From NCBI GenBank assembly GCA_948144175.1, contig CANXME010001993.1:124001-188000 (forward strand): a stretch of 64,000 bases of DNA, read 5' to 3'. The stretch's first letter is position 1. Each line of letters begins with the position of its first letter. The DNA comes from Closterium sp. NIES-65 (Eukaryota; Streptophyta; Zygnematophyceae; Desmidiales; Closteriaceae). A model generated the notes under the pieces. It had not been told where the DNA came from, searched no databases, and saw only the letters and a list, made by a program, of their open reading frames with translations. A program made the position numbers and the translations under genes. This document shows, in pieces, positions 41,721 through 52,024 of the stretch.

Positions 41721-44063
41721 CACCAACAAAACATGGCACCAACGGCTCGGCCATCCCTCCCATGCCACGCTCAAAAACTCGCTCAAGGCCGGATTCTTCG
41801 ACAACGACGCGCTCCTCCTTCCTTGAAACGATTCCCTCACCGCGGACTCACCTAACCCGCCATGCATCGTCTGCCCAACCGCATCGCTCAATCACCAGCC
41901 GTTCCCCGACTTGCCCCCAGGGTATGAACGCTACAAGCCGCTGGACAAGGTTTACAGCGACTTTATGGTGCTCAGCCAGGAGGGGCTCGACGGGGAGCAG
42001 TACACACTTACCTTCATCGACGCATCTACTCGCTACGTCTGGGCCGTCAACACCGACAGCAGGTCTTTGGCCTTCGAGTGCTTCATTGTGTGGATGAAGC
42101 GGGCTGAGCGACAGTCCGGTCTCAAACTCAAAACCTGGCAGACGGACGAAGCCCTGGAGTTCTTCTCAGACGAGTTCAAGGAGCTCCTCAAGCAGAAGGG
42201 GATTGAGCACCTTGTGTCCCTGCCCTACGCTCACCAATAGCAAGGAGTAGCAGAACGGACAAACAGAAGCCTCGCCACGCGGATGAGGGCTCTGATGAAG
42301 CAGTCGGCCATCCCAACAAAATATTGGCCATTTGCGATGAATCACACTGTTCGGCTGCACAACTTGCTGTCCTCGCGAAGCCTCGAAAACAACAACTCCA
42401 CCTACTGGGCATGGACGGGCAGAAAAGCATATACACGCCTGCTTCGGGTATTTGGCTGCATGGTACAGTACAGACCCCACACTGCAAGAACCGGAAAATT
42501 TGCCGACCGGGCACGATGGGGCCTCCACCTCGGAATCGAGAAGGAATTCAATGCGTGGATCGTGCTGGACTACGCGACACATGAGGTGACGAAATCACGT
42601 GACTGCATCTTCTACGAGAAGCTGACTCTGCCCCTTTTTAAGGAGCACCAGGAAGCCGACAAACTTCCCGAGAGGCTCTTCGAGGGCCACCGCAGCTTCG
42701 CCACGTCACACGACGAAGCTGACCTGGCCGAGGATGCAGACGCACCTGATGTCACCCCAATGGACTCCGCTCCAAGCATCCCTCTCACAAGCCAATTCGG
42801 AACTCCGATATTTGTACCTCTACACCAACCCGATCCTAACGATACAACTCGCGCGGCTCATGACTACAACAGTGAGGCGCGCCGATCACCTGATGCCGAG
42901 TTACCACAACCCAACATGTCGCAGGATACCCTCCGCCTCGGCAACGACAGCGATGACGACGTGGTCGAAGTTACCAGCTTCCACGACTATGATCGACTTC
43001 ACTACGAAAAGACTAACGAAACCGGTCTCCGCGTTCTCGGCCTCGCCGTGGCTGTTTGCTACACTTCGCCCAAGGAACCAACCACCGTCCGCCAAGCCCT
43101 ATCTGGCCCCGACAGTGTAAAATAGAAAGCAGCCATGGCCGCCGAAATCGCATCGCTGAAGAATCGTGGCACCTGGAAGTTGGTCCCTCGGTCATCGGCA
43201 AAGGGGAGAAGAATTCTCAGCGGCAAATGGGTTTTTCGTATCAAAACTCTCGCAGATGGCTCGGTTGACAAGTACAAGGCGCGTTGGGTGGTGCGGGGAT
43301 TTGAGCAAACACACCTGGTGGATTTCACTCTCACCTACGCTCCAGACGGCCGCCACACCCCGGTACGCATTCTCATCTGCATCGCCACCGTCAAACAGCG
43401 ACCGCTCCGGCAAATCGACGTCGGCAGCGCCTTCCTCTACGCTCCCGTCGATGCCATCATTTTTGTCGAGCAGCCGCACACATTCGAAGAAAATGATGGC
43501 GCCGTGTGCCTCCTCCAAAAATCCCTCTACGGAATCAAGCAGGCGCCTCGTCTTTGGCAGCAGTACCTCCATTCCGTCCCCCTTGAGCTCGGCTTCACTC
43601 AGCTGCCGCACGACCTCGGAATGTACAGACGAGAATCGCGCGGGAAATTCATACTCCTCGTTGCCTACGTCGACGACCTCCTCTGCACCGGCGACGACAC
43701 GGAGCTGCTGGACCAGTTTGAGGCCGACATCAAAGAGAAACTGGAAGTGACAATCAATCACAATGTCACCCAGTTTCTCGGCCTCAATGTGACTCAGTCC
43801 GCCTCCTCCATTCACCTCTTCGCCGCCAAGTACGCCGAAACACTCGCGAAGCGCTTCTTCATCGCACCAATCAACCTCACTACCCCCTATCGCACTCCTC
43901 CTCCTAACCACGAGCCAGACACCACACCGCTCTCTCCCGACAACCATCGTCTCTATCAGCAGCAGCTGGGATGTCTACTGTTTGCCGCCGTCACGTGCCG
44001 GCCCGATCTCTCCTACGTCGCACGCCAGCTCGCACAGTACCTGAAGCGACCTGAAGGGGAGAA
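41721..44063 (+). pseudogene. Copia-D integrase, RT and RNase H start, truncated by Copia-A5
   Basis: GAG-pre-integrase (TWHQRLGHPSHATLKNSLKA, then PPCIVC) at about 41735-41870, with TGA near 41825. Integrase from 41911: VYSDFMV, WQTDEALEFF, then an in-frame TAG at 42238-42240 before QGVAERTNRS. RT starts after TAG at 43123-43125 (TGG in other copias: VKWKAAMAAE) and keeps QIDVGSAFLYAPVD and YVDDLLC. The frame ends in RPDLSYVARQLAQYLKRPEG at 44063, where the Copia-A5 LTR begins; the rest of RNase H and the 3' LTR are not in the window. Confidence 0.87.
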
Positions 44064-44191
44064 TGTCACAACATTATAGCTCATGCATATTGTGTAGGCT
44101 ATAGTGGGGTAGTCCATAAGGGGTACAACCCAATTAGGGTTAGTACTTGTACCCAATTCATTCATAGTTCATTCATTCTCGTTTCTTCTCA
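44064..44191 (+). repeat. 5' LTR of Copia-A5 (128 bp)
   Basis: TGTCACAACA to TTCTTCTCA with the family core GTAGGCTATAGTGGGGTA. Primer site at 44192, and hairpin GTTCCC-TAAC-GGGAAC at 44205-44220. Confidence 0.9.
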
Positions 44192-44229
44192 TGGTATCGA
44201 GCAGGTTCCCTAACGGGAACGATTCCTAG

Positions 44230-45336
44230 GGCCCACCACTACAAAATTATTTTCCTGCCCGGAGCGCGCTCCGCTTAGGCCCGAGTCGCGCCTCGTGTGC
44301 TTTCCTTACCGACGCGCCCTCGCTAGGCCCCTCACGGCCCCGTCGCGTCGCCCTTAGCGGCCTCTCGCGGCCTCGTCGCGCTGCCCTAGCGGTCGCGTCG
44401 CGCCGCCCTAACGGCCGCGTCGCGCCGCCCTAGCCGCCATCACGGCCCCCTAGCGGCCTCTTGCGGCCCCGATCCGCCGCCCTTGCGGCCCCGACCCGCC
44501 GCCCTTGCGTCCCCGATCCGCCGCCCTTGCGGCCCCGATCCGCCGCCCTTGCGGCCCCGATCCGCCGCCCTTCGCGGCCCGTCGCCGCTCTCCCCCTCCG
44601 GCCCCCTCGCCGCCCTTTCACCAGCGGCCCCGTCGCCGCCCTTGCATGGCCCTGCCGCCGCCCTCCCTACGGCTCTGTCGCTGCCCTCTTCAGCGGCCCG
44701 TCGCCGCCCTTCTCAGCGGCCCCGCCGTCTCCTTTCAGCGCCCCCGCCACTACCCCTGCTACGGCCTCGTCGCCGCCCTTTCAGCGGCCCCGCCGCCTCC
44801 TCTCGATGGCCCAGCCGCCTCCTCTCAGCGGCCCCGGACGCCGCCCTCTAAAAGGCCCTTCCGCCGCCTCCTTTGCGGCCCCGGCGAGCCGCCCAGCAGC
44901 AGAGCAGCCGAGCCGCCCAGCAGCCGAGCCCCCGAGCCGCCCAGCCCCCGAGCCGCCCAGCAGCCGAGCCGCGGAGCCGCCCAGCAGCCGAGCCGCCGAG
45001 CCGCCCAACAGCCAAGCCGCCGAGCCGCCCAGCAGCCGAGCCGCCGAGCCGCCCAGCAGCCGGGCCACCGAGCCGCCCACCAGCCGAGCCGCCGAGCCAC
45101 CCAGCAGCCGAGCCACCGAGCCGCCCAGCAGCCGAGCCGCCGAGCCGCCCAGCAGGCGAGATGCCGAGCCACCCAGTAGCCGAGCCGCCCAGCTGCCGAG
45201 CAGCCTACCACCCAGCTGCCGAGCCGCCGAGTCGCCCTACAGCCGAGCCGCCCGAGCCGCCCTCTCTGGTAAGGGCAGCGCCTCTGTCACTGCACTGCCC
45301 TCACCCTACTGTTCGCGTTGCTAGTCTACTGCTGTC
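44230..45336 (+). repeat. GC-rich minisatellite leader of Copia-A5
   Basis: Blocks of GCCGCCCTTGCGGCCCCGATC-type units (about 44400-44830) and 24-bp units GAGCCGCCCAGCAGCCGAGC with a 4-base tail (about 44885-45260). Frames stay open on both strands through the repeats because stops are rare, not because they are genes. Confidence 0.85.
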
Positions 45337-48300
45337 ATGGCTACCCCTAGTGTCCTCGCTTTTGATGCTGAGGGTCGGGCCATTGACTTTGACGTCTGGA
45401 TAGATGACCTGCAGCCTTTCTTACAGTGCGATAGGGCGGACGGACTCTCTCTCTTTGACCTCACCTCTGGTGCCTCTCCTGCCCCTGCTGCTGATGCTGA
45501 CGCCACTGTCCGCTCATAGTGGGCCACGCGCGATGCTGCTGCACGTCTCGCTGTGCGTCGCCACCTGCCTACCTTTGAGCGTGTGCACTTAAGCCAGTAC
45601 AAGAGTGCTCAGACCTTGTACGACGCTGTAGTTGCACGCTACTCCTCCCCTGCCACTGCTGCACTGAGCCACCTCATGCTACCGTACCTCTTCCCTGACC
45701 TTGCTGCCTTTCCCACAGTCGCCGACCTCATTACGCACCTCCGCACTAGTGACACTCGCTACCGCGCTGCGCTTCCTGCTGAGTTGTGCGCCAAGAACCC
45801 CCCCCCCCCCCCCCATGTACATCACTCTCTACTACATAGTCACCCGCCTCCCTGACTCCCTTCGCATAGTCAGGGACCACTTTCTCTCAGTCTGTCCCAC
45901 CACTATCACTGTTGACCTCCTCGAGATGGCCCTCCTAGCAGCGGAGCAGAGCATAGTAGCTATAGGAGCCTCTCGTGGTGACCCGCGCACCCCCATCTTT
46001 GAGGGGTGTTCCCTCTCCCCCCTTTTGCCCTCTATTGCCTCTGCTGCTGCGGCCGACCTCGTTGGGCTTGAGTCGGTCGGTGCGGCGTCTACCCCTAGTG
46101 GGAGACGCCGCTCTGGCAAGGGCAAGGGGGGCAGGGGCGCTGGAGGAGCTAGCGGGGGCGGTGGAGGCGGCGGTGGAGGCGGCGGAGGGAGTGGGGGTGG
46201 CGGTGGGGGTGGTGGCGAGAGTAGAGGTGTCGGTGGCGGCAGTGGAGGCGGAGGCGGCGGCGGTGGCGGTGGGAGCGGAGGTGGTGGAGGTGGCGGAGGT
46301 GGAGGAGGCGGTGGCGGAGGAGGAGGAGGAGGTCGTGGCTCTTCGCAGAGGAGTGGCTCCGGTGGTGGTCAGCGCCAGCAGCAGCAGCGCAGTCGAGAGA
46401 CCGTGTCCCCTCAGCAGCTCCGTGAATGGTACGCTACACGCCAGCGGGGTGGGGGTACTGGTCCGTGTACCTACGTCCTGCGCACCGGCGACCGTGCGGG
46501 TGAGCAGTCTGGGGGTGCACAACCCACCCAGCGCTGCTTTGGCCGCCTGACGGACGCTTGGCGTCACCAGTTCCCTGAGGCCACTGAGATCCCTCATGAT
46601 GCATGCGTCTGCCCCCCATTTTCTGTGGCCGTTTGCGGTCCGGTACGCGGCGCATCAGATCAACCTTCAGCCCAGGGTCTCCATGCCGGAGACCTCCCCA
46701 GCTTTGCTGTGGACGGGGAAGGTTGGCGATGCGTCTGCGTTCCGTGTCTGGGGATCTCGGGCGTTTGTCCGCGACTTGTCTGCGGAGAAGCTGTCCCCTC
46801 GTGCTGCTCCTTGCGTCTTCCAGGGTTTCCCCCCTGACGCCCAAGGGTGGCAGTTCTACCGCCCCACCTCTCGCCGTGTTCTGTCCTCCCAGGACGTCAC
46901 GATCGACGAGTCGGTCCCCTACTACCGCCTCTTCCCCTACCACACTCCGTCCCTCCCCCCGCCACGGCTCTTCCTTGTACCAGGTCCCCCCCCGGTAGAC
47001 CCCCTCCCCCCTCAGGGTCCTGCCCCTTCAGGTGTGTCCCAGGTAGACGCTGTTGAGCGTGTCGAGGTCGCTGGTGACTCTGGTGCTGCTGAGGGTGCTG
47101 AGCCTGGGGGTGCTGACTCTGGGGGTGCTGAGCGTGTGGGTGCTACGCCTGGGGGTGCTAAGCCTGAGGGTACTACGACTGGGGGTATTGAACCTGGGGG
47201 TGCTGAGTCTAGGGGTGCTGATCCTGGGGGTGCTACGCCTAGGGGTGCTGAACCTGGGGGTGCTGAGCCTGGGGGTGCTACGCCTGGAGTTGCTGAGCCT
47301 GGGGGGTGCGGAGCCTGAGGGAACTGGGCCTGCTGGTGCTGTGCCTGGCGGTTCTCCGGGTGCTTCTTCTCGCAGGGAACCACTCTCTCCACAGGAGCTG
47401 CGTGAGTGGTTTTCCCGGCGATGGAGGCGAGCTGCTGGAGCTGGAGGTGCTGCGGGTACTGGAGGTTCTATTGCTGCTAAGGGAGCTGGTGCCACGGGTC
47501 CCGGAGGTGCTCGTACAGGGAGTACTGGAGCTGCTGGACCTGCGGGTACTTCTGGAGCTGGAGCAGCTGCGGGTGTTGGCGCGGAGGCTACTGCTGTCGG
47601 TCCTGGAGGCGGTCCTGCTGGGGGTACTACTGGTGCTGCTGGGGGTACTAGAGCTGGAGCTGCTACTGGTGCTGGTGCTGCCACTGGTGGAGCTGGTGCT
47701 GTCCCTGCTGTATCTGGAGTCGCCGCGCGGCCTCGGCCGTATTTCGTTCCGCTCCTTCAGCAGGTTCTTAGTCTCCCGTCTTCTACTGGTCCTCCTTCTC
47801 CCTTAGAGTGTCCACAGCCTGTTCCGTCCCAGTTACAGTTACAGCCAGCCTCCCCACTGCCTGCTCCGTCTCCCTACACTGGTCCTAATGGAGGTCTTGC
47901 TGAGCGTCGTGAGCCTGCGTCTCGCCCTGCGTCGCCTGTCCGTACTGCTCGCACTAGTGGTCGCGGCTCGCGTCAGCTTCCTCCTCCTGTCCCTGGCACG
48001 CATCGGATGTCTCTGCGTCCGTCCACTGCTCCTCTGCGTGCCCCTTTGCCTTCTTCTCCTGAGTCTTCTCTTCCTGCTCTTGCCGACCCGTAGTCGGACT
48101 CTCTTCGTGGTGCCAGTCCTACTATCACACGTCTCGTTGCTACTGTCGTCACTGACCCCTCCTTTGAGTCCACTGCTGCGTGTGCCCTAGTTGTTGAGGT
48201 CGTCGACTTTGGTGCTCGCTGTCGCCTAGACTACGCCGCCAGTCTTGTTGCTAAGTCTGAGTCTGTCTAACCTCCGTCCGTCGGGGGTGAGTGTGCCCCT

Positions 48301-50266
48301 GGCACGGACGTCCTTGAGGACAGGCAGGAGGAGTTCCAGTGCTTGGCCGCTGCTTCACCTCATCTCGTGTCCGTACTGCTTACCCCTGAGGGTGACCCGG
48401 ATGCACTTGACATCCCGACTCCGCGCTCTTACGCGGAGGCGATAGAGGGTCCCTACTCCTCTCAGTGGCAAGCAGCTATGGACGCAGAGATGGCTTCCTG
48501 GAATTCCACAGGCACCTACGTTGACGCTGTTCCACCTCCTTGGGCGAACATCGTCAGTGGCATGTGGATTTTCAGGCTGAAGCAACCGCCGGGTTCTCCG
48601 CCTGTCTTCAAGGCGCGTTACGTGGCTCGTGGCTTCAGTCAGCGGCACGGAGTTGACTACTTTCATACCTTCTCTCCCACCCCGAAGATGACCACTCTTC
48701 GGGTATTGCTGCACATAGCTGCTCACCGTGACTACGAGCTACACTCTCTTGACTTCAGCACTGCTTTCTTGCAGGGCAGCCTGCACGAGGAGATCTAGCT
48801 GCGTCACCCACCTGGTTTGTGTCAGAATCCCAACCACTAGACCATTGGGATAAAAGGGCTTGTTTCAGTAGCGGGTCAATGCGCCCATAACCCCCCAGGC
48901 GAACGCGCCTGTAACCCTCTACGGGATCAATCGGGCATCCACAGTGCAGATCTACTGACACCCCCCTACACTGGGAGGTCCAGGACTAAGCACAGCGGCA
49001 ACGGCCTACATGTGCATACACCGGGAATCGAACCCGAGACCGCTCTGATACCATGTGAAAGATAAGAGAACAGGAATGAATGAACTAGCAGTGAAATGAG
49101 TACAAGTAGGAAACCCTAGAATTGTGTACCCCCTATAGGCTAACCCACTGTAGCCTACACAAGCATAACATGTATAATGTTTGACAGTTTCACTGATCTT
49201 TTCCTCCTGGCACCCAGTGGAGCCTCCGGCGGCCAGTCTACGGTCTCTGCTAGGCACCCCGTGAGTGGCACGACACACTGAGGACTACACTTGCGGCTCT
49301 TGGGTTTGCTCCCTCTACTGCCGACCCGTCGCTGTTTCTGCGCACCGACACCTCTTTGCCGCCGTTCTACATCCTCGTGTAGGTCGACGACTTGGTCTTT
49401 GCAACAACTGACACTGCTGGACTCGCCCACGTGAAGTCCGAGCTGCAGAAGAGACACACGTGCACTGACCTGGATGAACTGCGCAGCTACCTTGGCTTGT
49501 AGATCACTCGGGACAGAGCACGCTGCACCATTACCCGGACTCAGTCACACATGGTGCAGCAGGTCCTTCAGCGCTTCGGCTTCACGTACTCCTCGCCTCA
49601 GGCCACTCCTCTGCCTACTCGCCACTCGCTCTCAGCTCTGCCTTCGGATGAGTCCGTAGAGTCGAGTGGCCCGTACCCAGAGCTTGTTGGCTGCCTCATG
49701 TACGTGATGATCTACACACGACCTGACCTTGCATACCCTCTTAGCATTCTTGCACGCTATGTTGCTCCTGGGAGACACAGACCAGAGCACATGGCTGCAG
49801 CGAAGAGGGTGTTGCGCTACTTGTGTAGTACGCCGGGCATGGGGCTTGTGCTTGGAGGGCAGAGTCCATTGGTCCTTACTGGGCACGCAGACGCTTCTTG
49901 GGCTGACGACCTGGCTACGCAGTGGTCGTCACAGGGCTACACCTTCAGTCTTGGTTCCGGCTTTGTTTCGTGGCGGGCTACTCGCTCGTCTTCTGTTCTC
50001 GGCTCTAGCTGTAAGGCTGAGATCTACGCAGGAGCCATGGCTGCACAAGAGCTTCGCTGGCTCACCTACCTGCTAATTGACCTCGGAGAGCCGCCTCGTT
50101 CTCCTCCAGTGCTGTAGGTAGACAACAAGGCCATGCTGGCCTTGTGTCGGGAGCAGCGACTGGAGCACAGAACGAGCACATTGCTCTCCGCTACTTTCTT
50201 GCTCGTGAGCTCCAGCAGCGTGGTCAGCTGCGTCTTGCGTACGTGGCCTCTAAGGCCAACACTGCT
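45337..50266 (+). pseudogene. Copia-A5 gag-pol, frameshifted and deleted
   Basis: ATG at 45337 (MATPSVLAFDAEGRA as in A1). TAG at 45517-45519 stands where A3 has CAG. A 17-C tract at 45798-45814 shifts the frame. The Gly tract follows, and the Cys-His motif is damaged (GEQSGGAQPTQRC; Cys to Ser, His to Gln). At about 46593 gag jumps straight to integrase (MMHASAPHFLWPFAVRYAAH), deleting protease and most of integrase at a CATGATGCATGC-like join. Stops follow at 48091-48093, 48268-48270 and 48796-48798 (TGG to TAG). A 367-bp TRIM-like insertion lies at 48820. The RT motif reads V-stop-VDD (TAC to TAG near 49379), then TAG near 49500 (CAG in A1). RNase H runs to 50266. Confidence 0.88.
48820..49186 (-). 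mobile_element. 367-bp TRIM-like non-autonomous LTR element with tRNA-like boxes
   Basis: Inserted in A5 RT codons with flanks GTTTG (48815-48819) and GTTTC (49187-49191), a one-mismatch target duplication that restores the original reading. On the minus strand: a family A-like 133-bp LTR (49186-49054), the primer site TGGTATCAGAGC, a short insert of about 90 bp, a G-run (TAGGGGGG), then a 143-bp right part (48962-48820) starting TGTCAG and ending CTGACA that does not resemble the LTR. It also contains sequences matching Pol III B-box (GTTCGATTC, 49033-49025) and A-box (TGGTCTAGTGG, 48844-48834) consensus, but in B-then-A order, so a working tRNA gene is unlikely. No coding capacity. Confidence 0.7.
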
Positions 50267-50646
50267 TGTGACAGTATGACGGCTTATGCCAGCTTTGCTT
50301 GCTTGCCTTTACTTTATCATGCTTTTTCTAGCATAGGATAATTATATGCATGCATGAATTGCTTGATTTCCTAGGCTAGGTGCTTTCCTATATTTTATTA
50401 TAGTTATAGCACCGAGCTAGGTTGCGTGCACCGAATTCTGGCTTTTCGGTTGCCACCGAATTGCCTTCTACCGAATTCGGTAAGGATCCGTTCAGGACGC
50501 TACAAGGCCCGCAGAACCTTCGCGTAACACCTGGTTACGGGGCCTTGTGTCGAGCCTATATATTCAGCCTCGTGTTGTACCCAGGTGATCATTCAATTCG
50601 ACTCAATTCTCATTCTCTTTTCTGAACTCGATCCTAGAACCTCACA
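50267..50646 (+). repeat. 5' LTR of Gypsy-2 (380 bp)
   Basis: TGTGACAGTATGACGG to AGAACCTCACA. Contains ACCGAATTCGGT at 50470-50481 plus two ACCGAATT half-sites, and a TATATATTC box at 50558-50566 upstream of CTCGTGTTGTACCC. The untranslated leader 50647-51076 holds no gene. Confidence 0.9.
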
Positions 50647-51076
50647 CTTGGTAAGCAGAGCCCGTTTAGACGCGAAGTTTTTCGAATGCTAAAACCTAGC
50701 TTTTAAAACCGCGAAGGCGACGACGGGAAGCGCAGATTTCGGGTACGTAAACCAGTTCCGCGCTATTTTTTAACCTCCCCTAGAACCGGTTTTCGAACAC
50801 TCCTCAGGTCCAGTGGCGAAAAAGTTGGAATTTTGACCGTCGGATCGATTCGAATCTTAATGGCCTCGAGAATTTCGCCCAAAGAAGTTGGAATTTATGG
50901 CGTCGGATCGAATTTCTTCTCAACGGCTGAGATCAGACGCGAATTTCATTTAAGGGAGAATTACGCGACCTACAGAATCAGCCCTCGTCATTTCTTCAGT
51001 CAACTCGACTCACAGTAAGATGACAAGCACCTAAAATTCATTTTGTTTCGTCGCAAATCTTCCTATAAATCGCCAA

Positions 51077-52024
51077 ATGGAGGAAAACGGTGATAATTCC
51101 GTACGGAAAATTACGGAGTTACACACCGGCTTGGACCAGACGCGAGCGGCACTCCAGCGAATAGAGGCGCTTCTCGCGAACCAGTCGGCAGCCGCCACAG
51201 CAGCAGCGACCACAGCGAATGCAGCACCGACAACTCCAGCAGCAGTGGCGACACCGACATTTCACGGACCAATGGCACCACTGTCGCCGAACCTCGAAGC
51301 AGCACGACCGAGGCTCCCGGAGGCGTTCGATCCAAGCGCGAAGGGATCCGACGTCCGGCGATTCGTGGCCACCTTCGAAATTTACTTCGAGGCCATTGGC
51401 TGTTCGACCCTGCAACACGACGCAGCAAGGATTCGGCTTGCAGCGACACTGTTACGTGGACTGGCTCTCGAATGGATTTACTACACCGACGTAGCCCGCG
51501 GGGAGAAAACAAGGCAGCAGTTTCGCGAAGATTTTATCGAGCGTTTCGAACCAATTAATACAACCTACATGGCACGGCAGCAGATACACCGACACAAGCA
51601 ATACAGTAGTGTAACACAGTACACGCAGCAGATGGAGTTACTGTTCAACCGCATCACCGACCTAACCGAAGGCGAAAAAATCCAGGCGTACACCGAAGGA
51701 TTAAAAATGGAGATTCGGCGGCAGGTGATTGCGGCGAATTACAACAGCTACAGAGACATCGTGCGTGCTGCCGAGCGATACGACACGCTGACTCGAAGTC
51801 AACCCGAAACACGACGCTTCACGCCGAACCGTACATTCGGCACGGAGCGATCGGCACCCCCCACGTTCGCCGAACCGATGGATATCGACAAATACGACGC
51901 GAAGCAGCAGCCGACAAAATGCGAATTTTGCGGCGCAACAGGACATCAGTTTTTGTCGTGCTACAAAATGAAGAAAGCACGTGCGGCACTCCGGGACGGA
52001 AACAGTGGAGCACCCCCGAAGTAA
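51077..52024 (+). CDS. Gypsy-2 gag
   Basis: A 315-aa frame from ATG 51077. Coiled N-terminus ([20 protein letters not shown]), Ala/Thr-rich spacer, retrotransposon gag core ([60 protein letters not shown]) and a CCHC knuckle [14 protein letters not shown] near the C-terminus. It would form the particle shell and bind RNA. It ends at TAA 52022-52024. Pol overlaps it by 106 nt in the -1 frame, with a C-run just before the stop and a run of seven A just after it. In Gypsy-1 gag runs into the linker without a stop, so the TAA may be a shift mutation rather than the family rule. Confidence 0.88.
   Translation: MEENGDNSVRKITELHTGLDQTRAALQRIEALLANQSAAATAAATTANAAPTTPAAVATPTFHGPMAPLSPNLEAARPRLPEAFDPSAKGSDVRRFVATFEIYFEAIGCSTLQHDAARIRLAATLLRGLALEWIYYTDVARGEKTRQQFREDFIERFEPINTTYMARQQIHRHKQYSSVTQYTQQMELLFNRITDLTEGEKIQAYTEGLKMEIRRQVIAANYNSYRDIVRAAERYDTLTRSQPETRRFTPNRTFGTERSAPPTFAEPMDIDKYDAKQQPTKCEFCGATGHQFLSCYKMKKARAALRDGNSGAPPK

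Larger units (their letters stand above)
44064..50266 (+). mobile_element. Copia-A5, decayed Ty1/copia element cut by Gypsy-2
   Basis: A 5' LTR of 128 bp, primer site TGGTATCGAGCAGG, leader, then a broken gag-pol with a large internal deletion. It is interrupted in the RNase H codons (GCCAACACTGCT) by the Gypsy-2 LTR at 50267, so its 3' end is outside the window. Left flank GAGAA (44059-44063) is the presumed target duplication. It is inserted in Copia-D. Confidence 0.9.

Noticed and set aside
44461..45403. Pro/Ala/Arg-rich frames of 120-290 codons in the A5 leader
   Set aside because: Same reason: repeat-driven, open in all three phases and on the opposite strand.
48830..49053. tRNA gene suggested by A-box and B-box matches
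   Set aside because: Boxes are in B-then-A order about 185 bp apart and no cloverleaf can be drawn; the B-box region adjoins a primer site.
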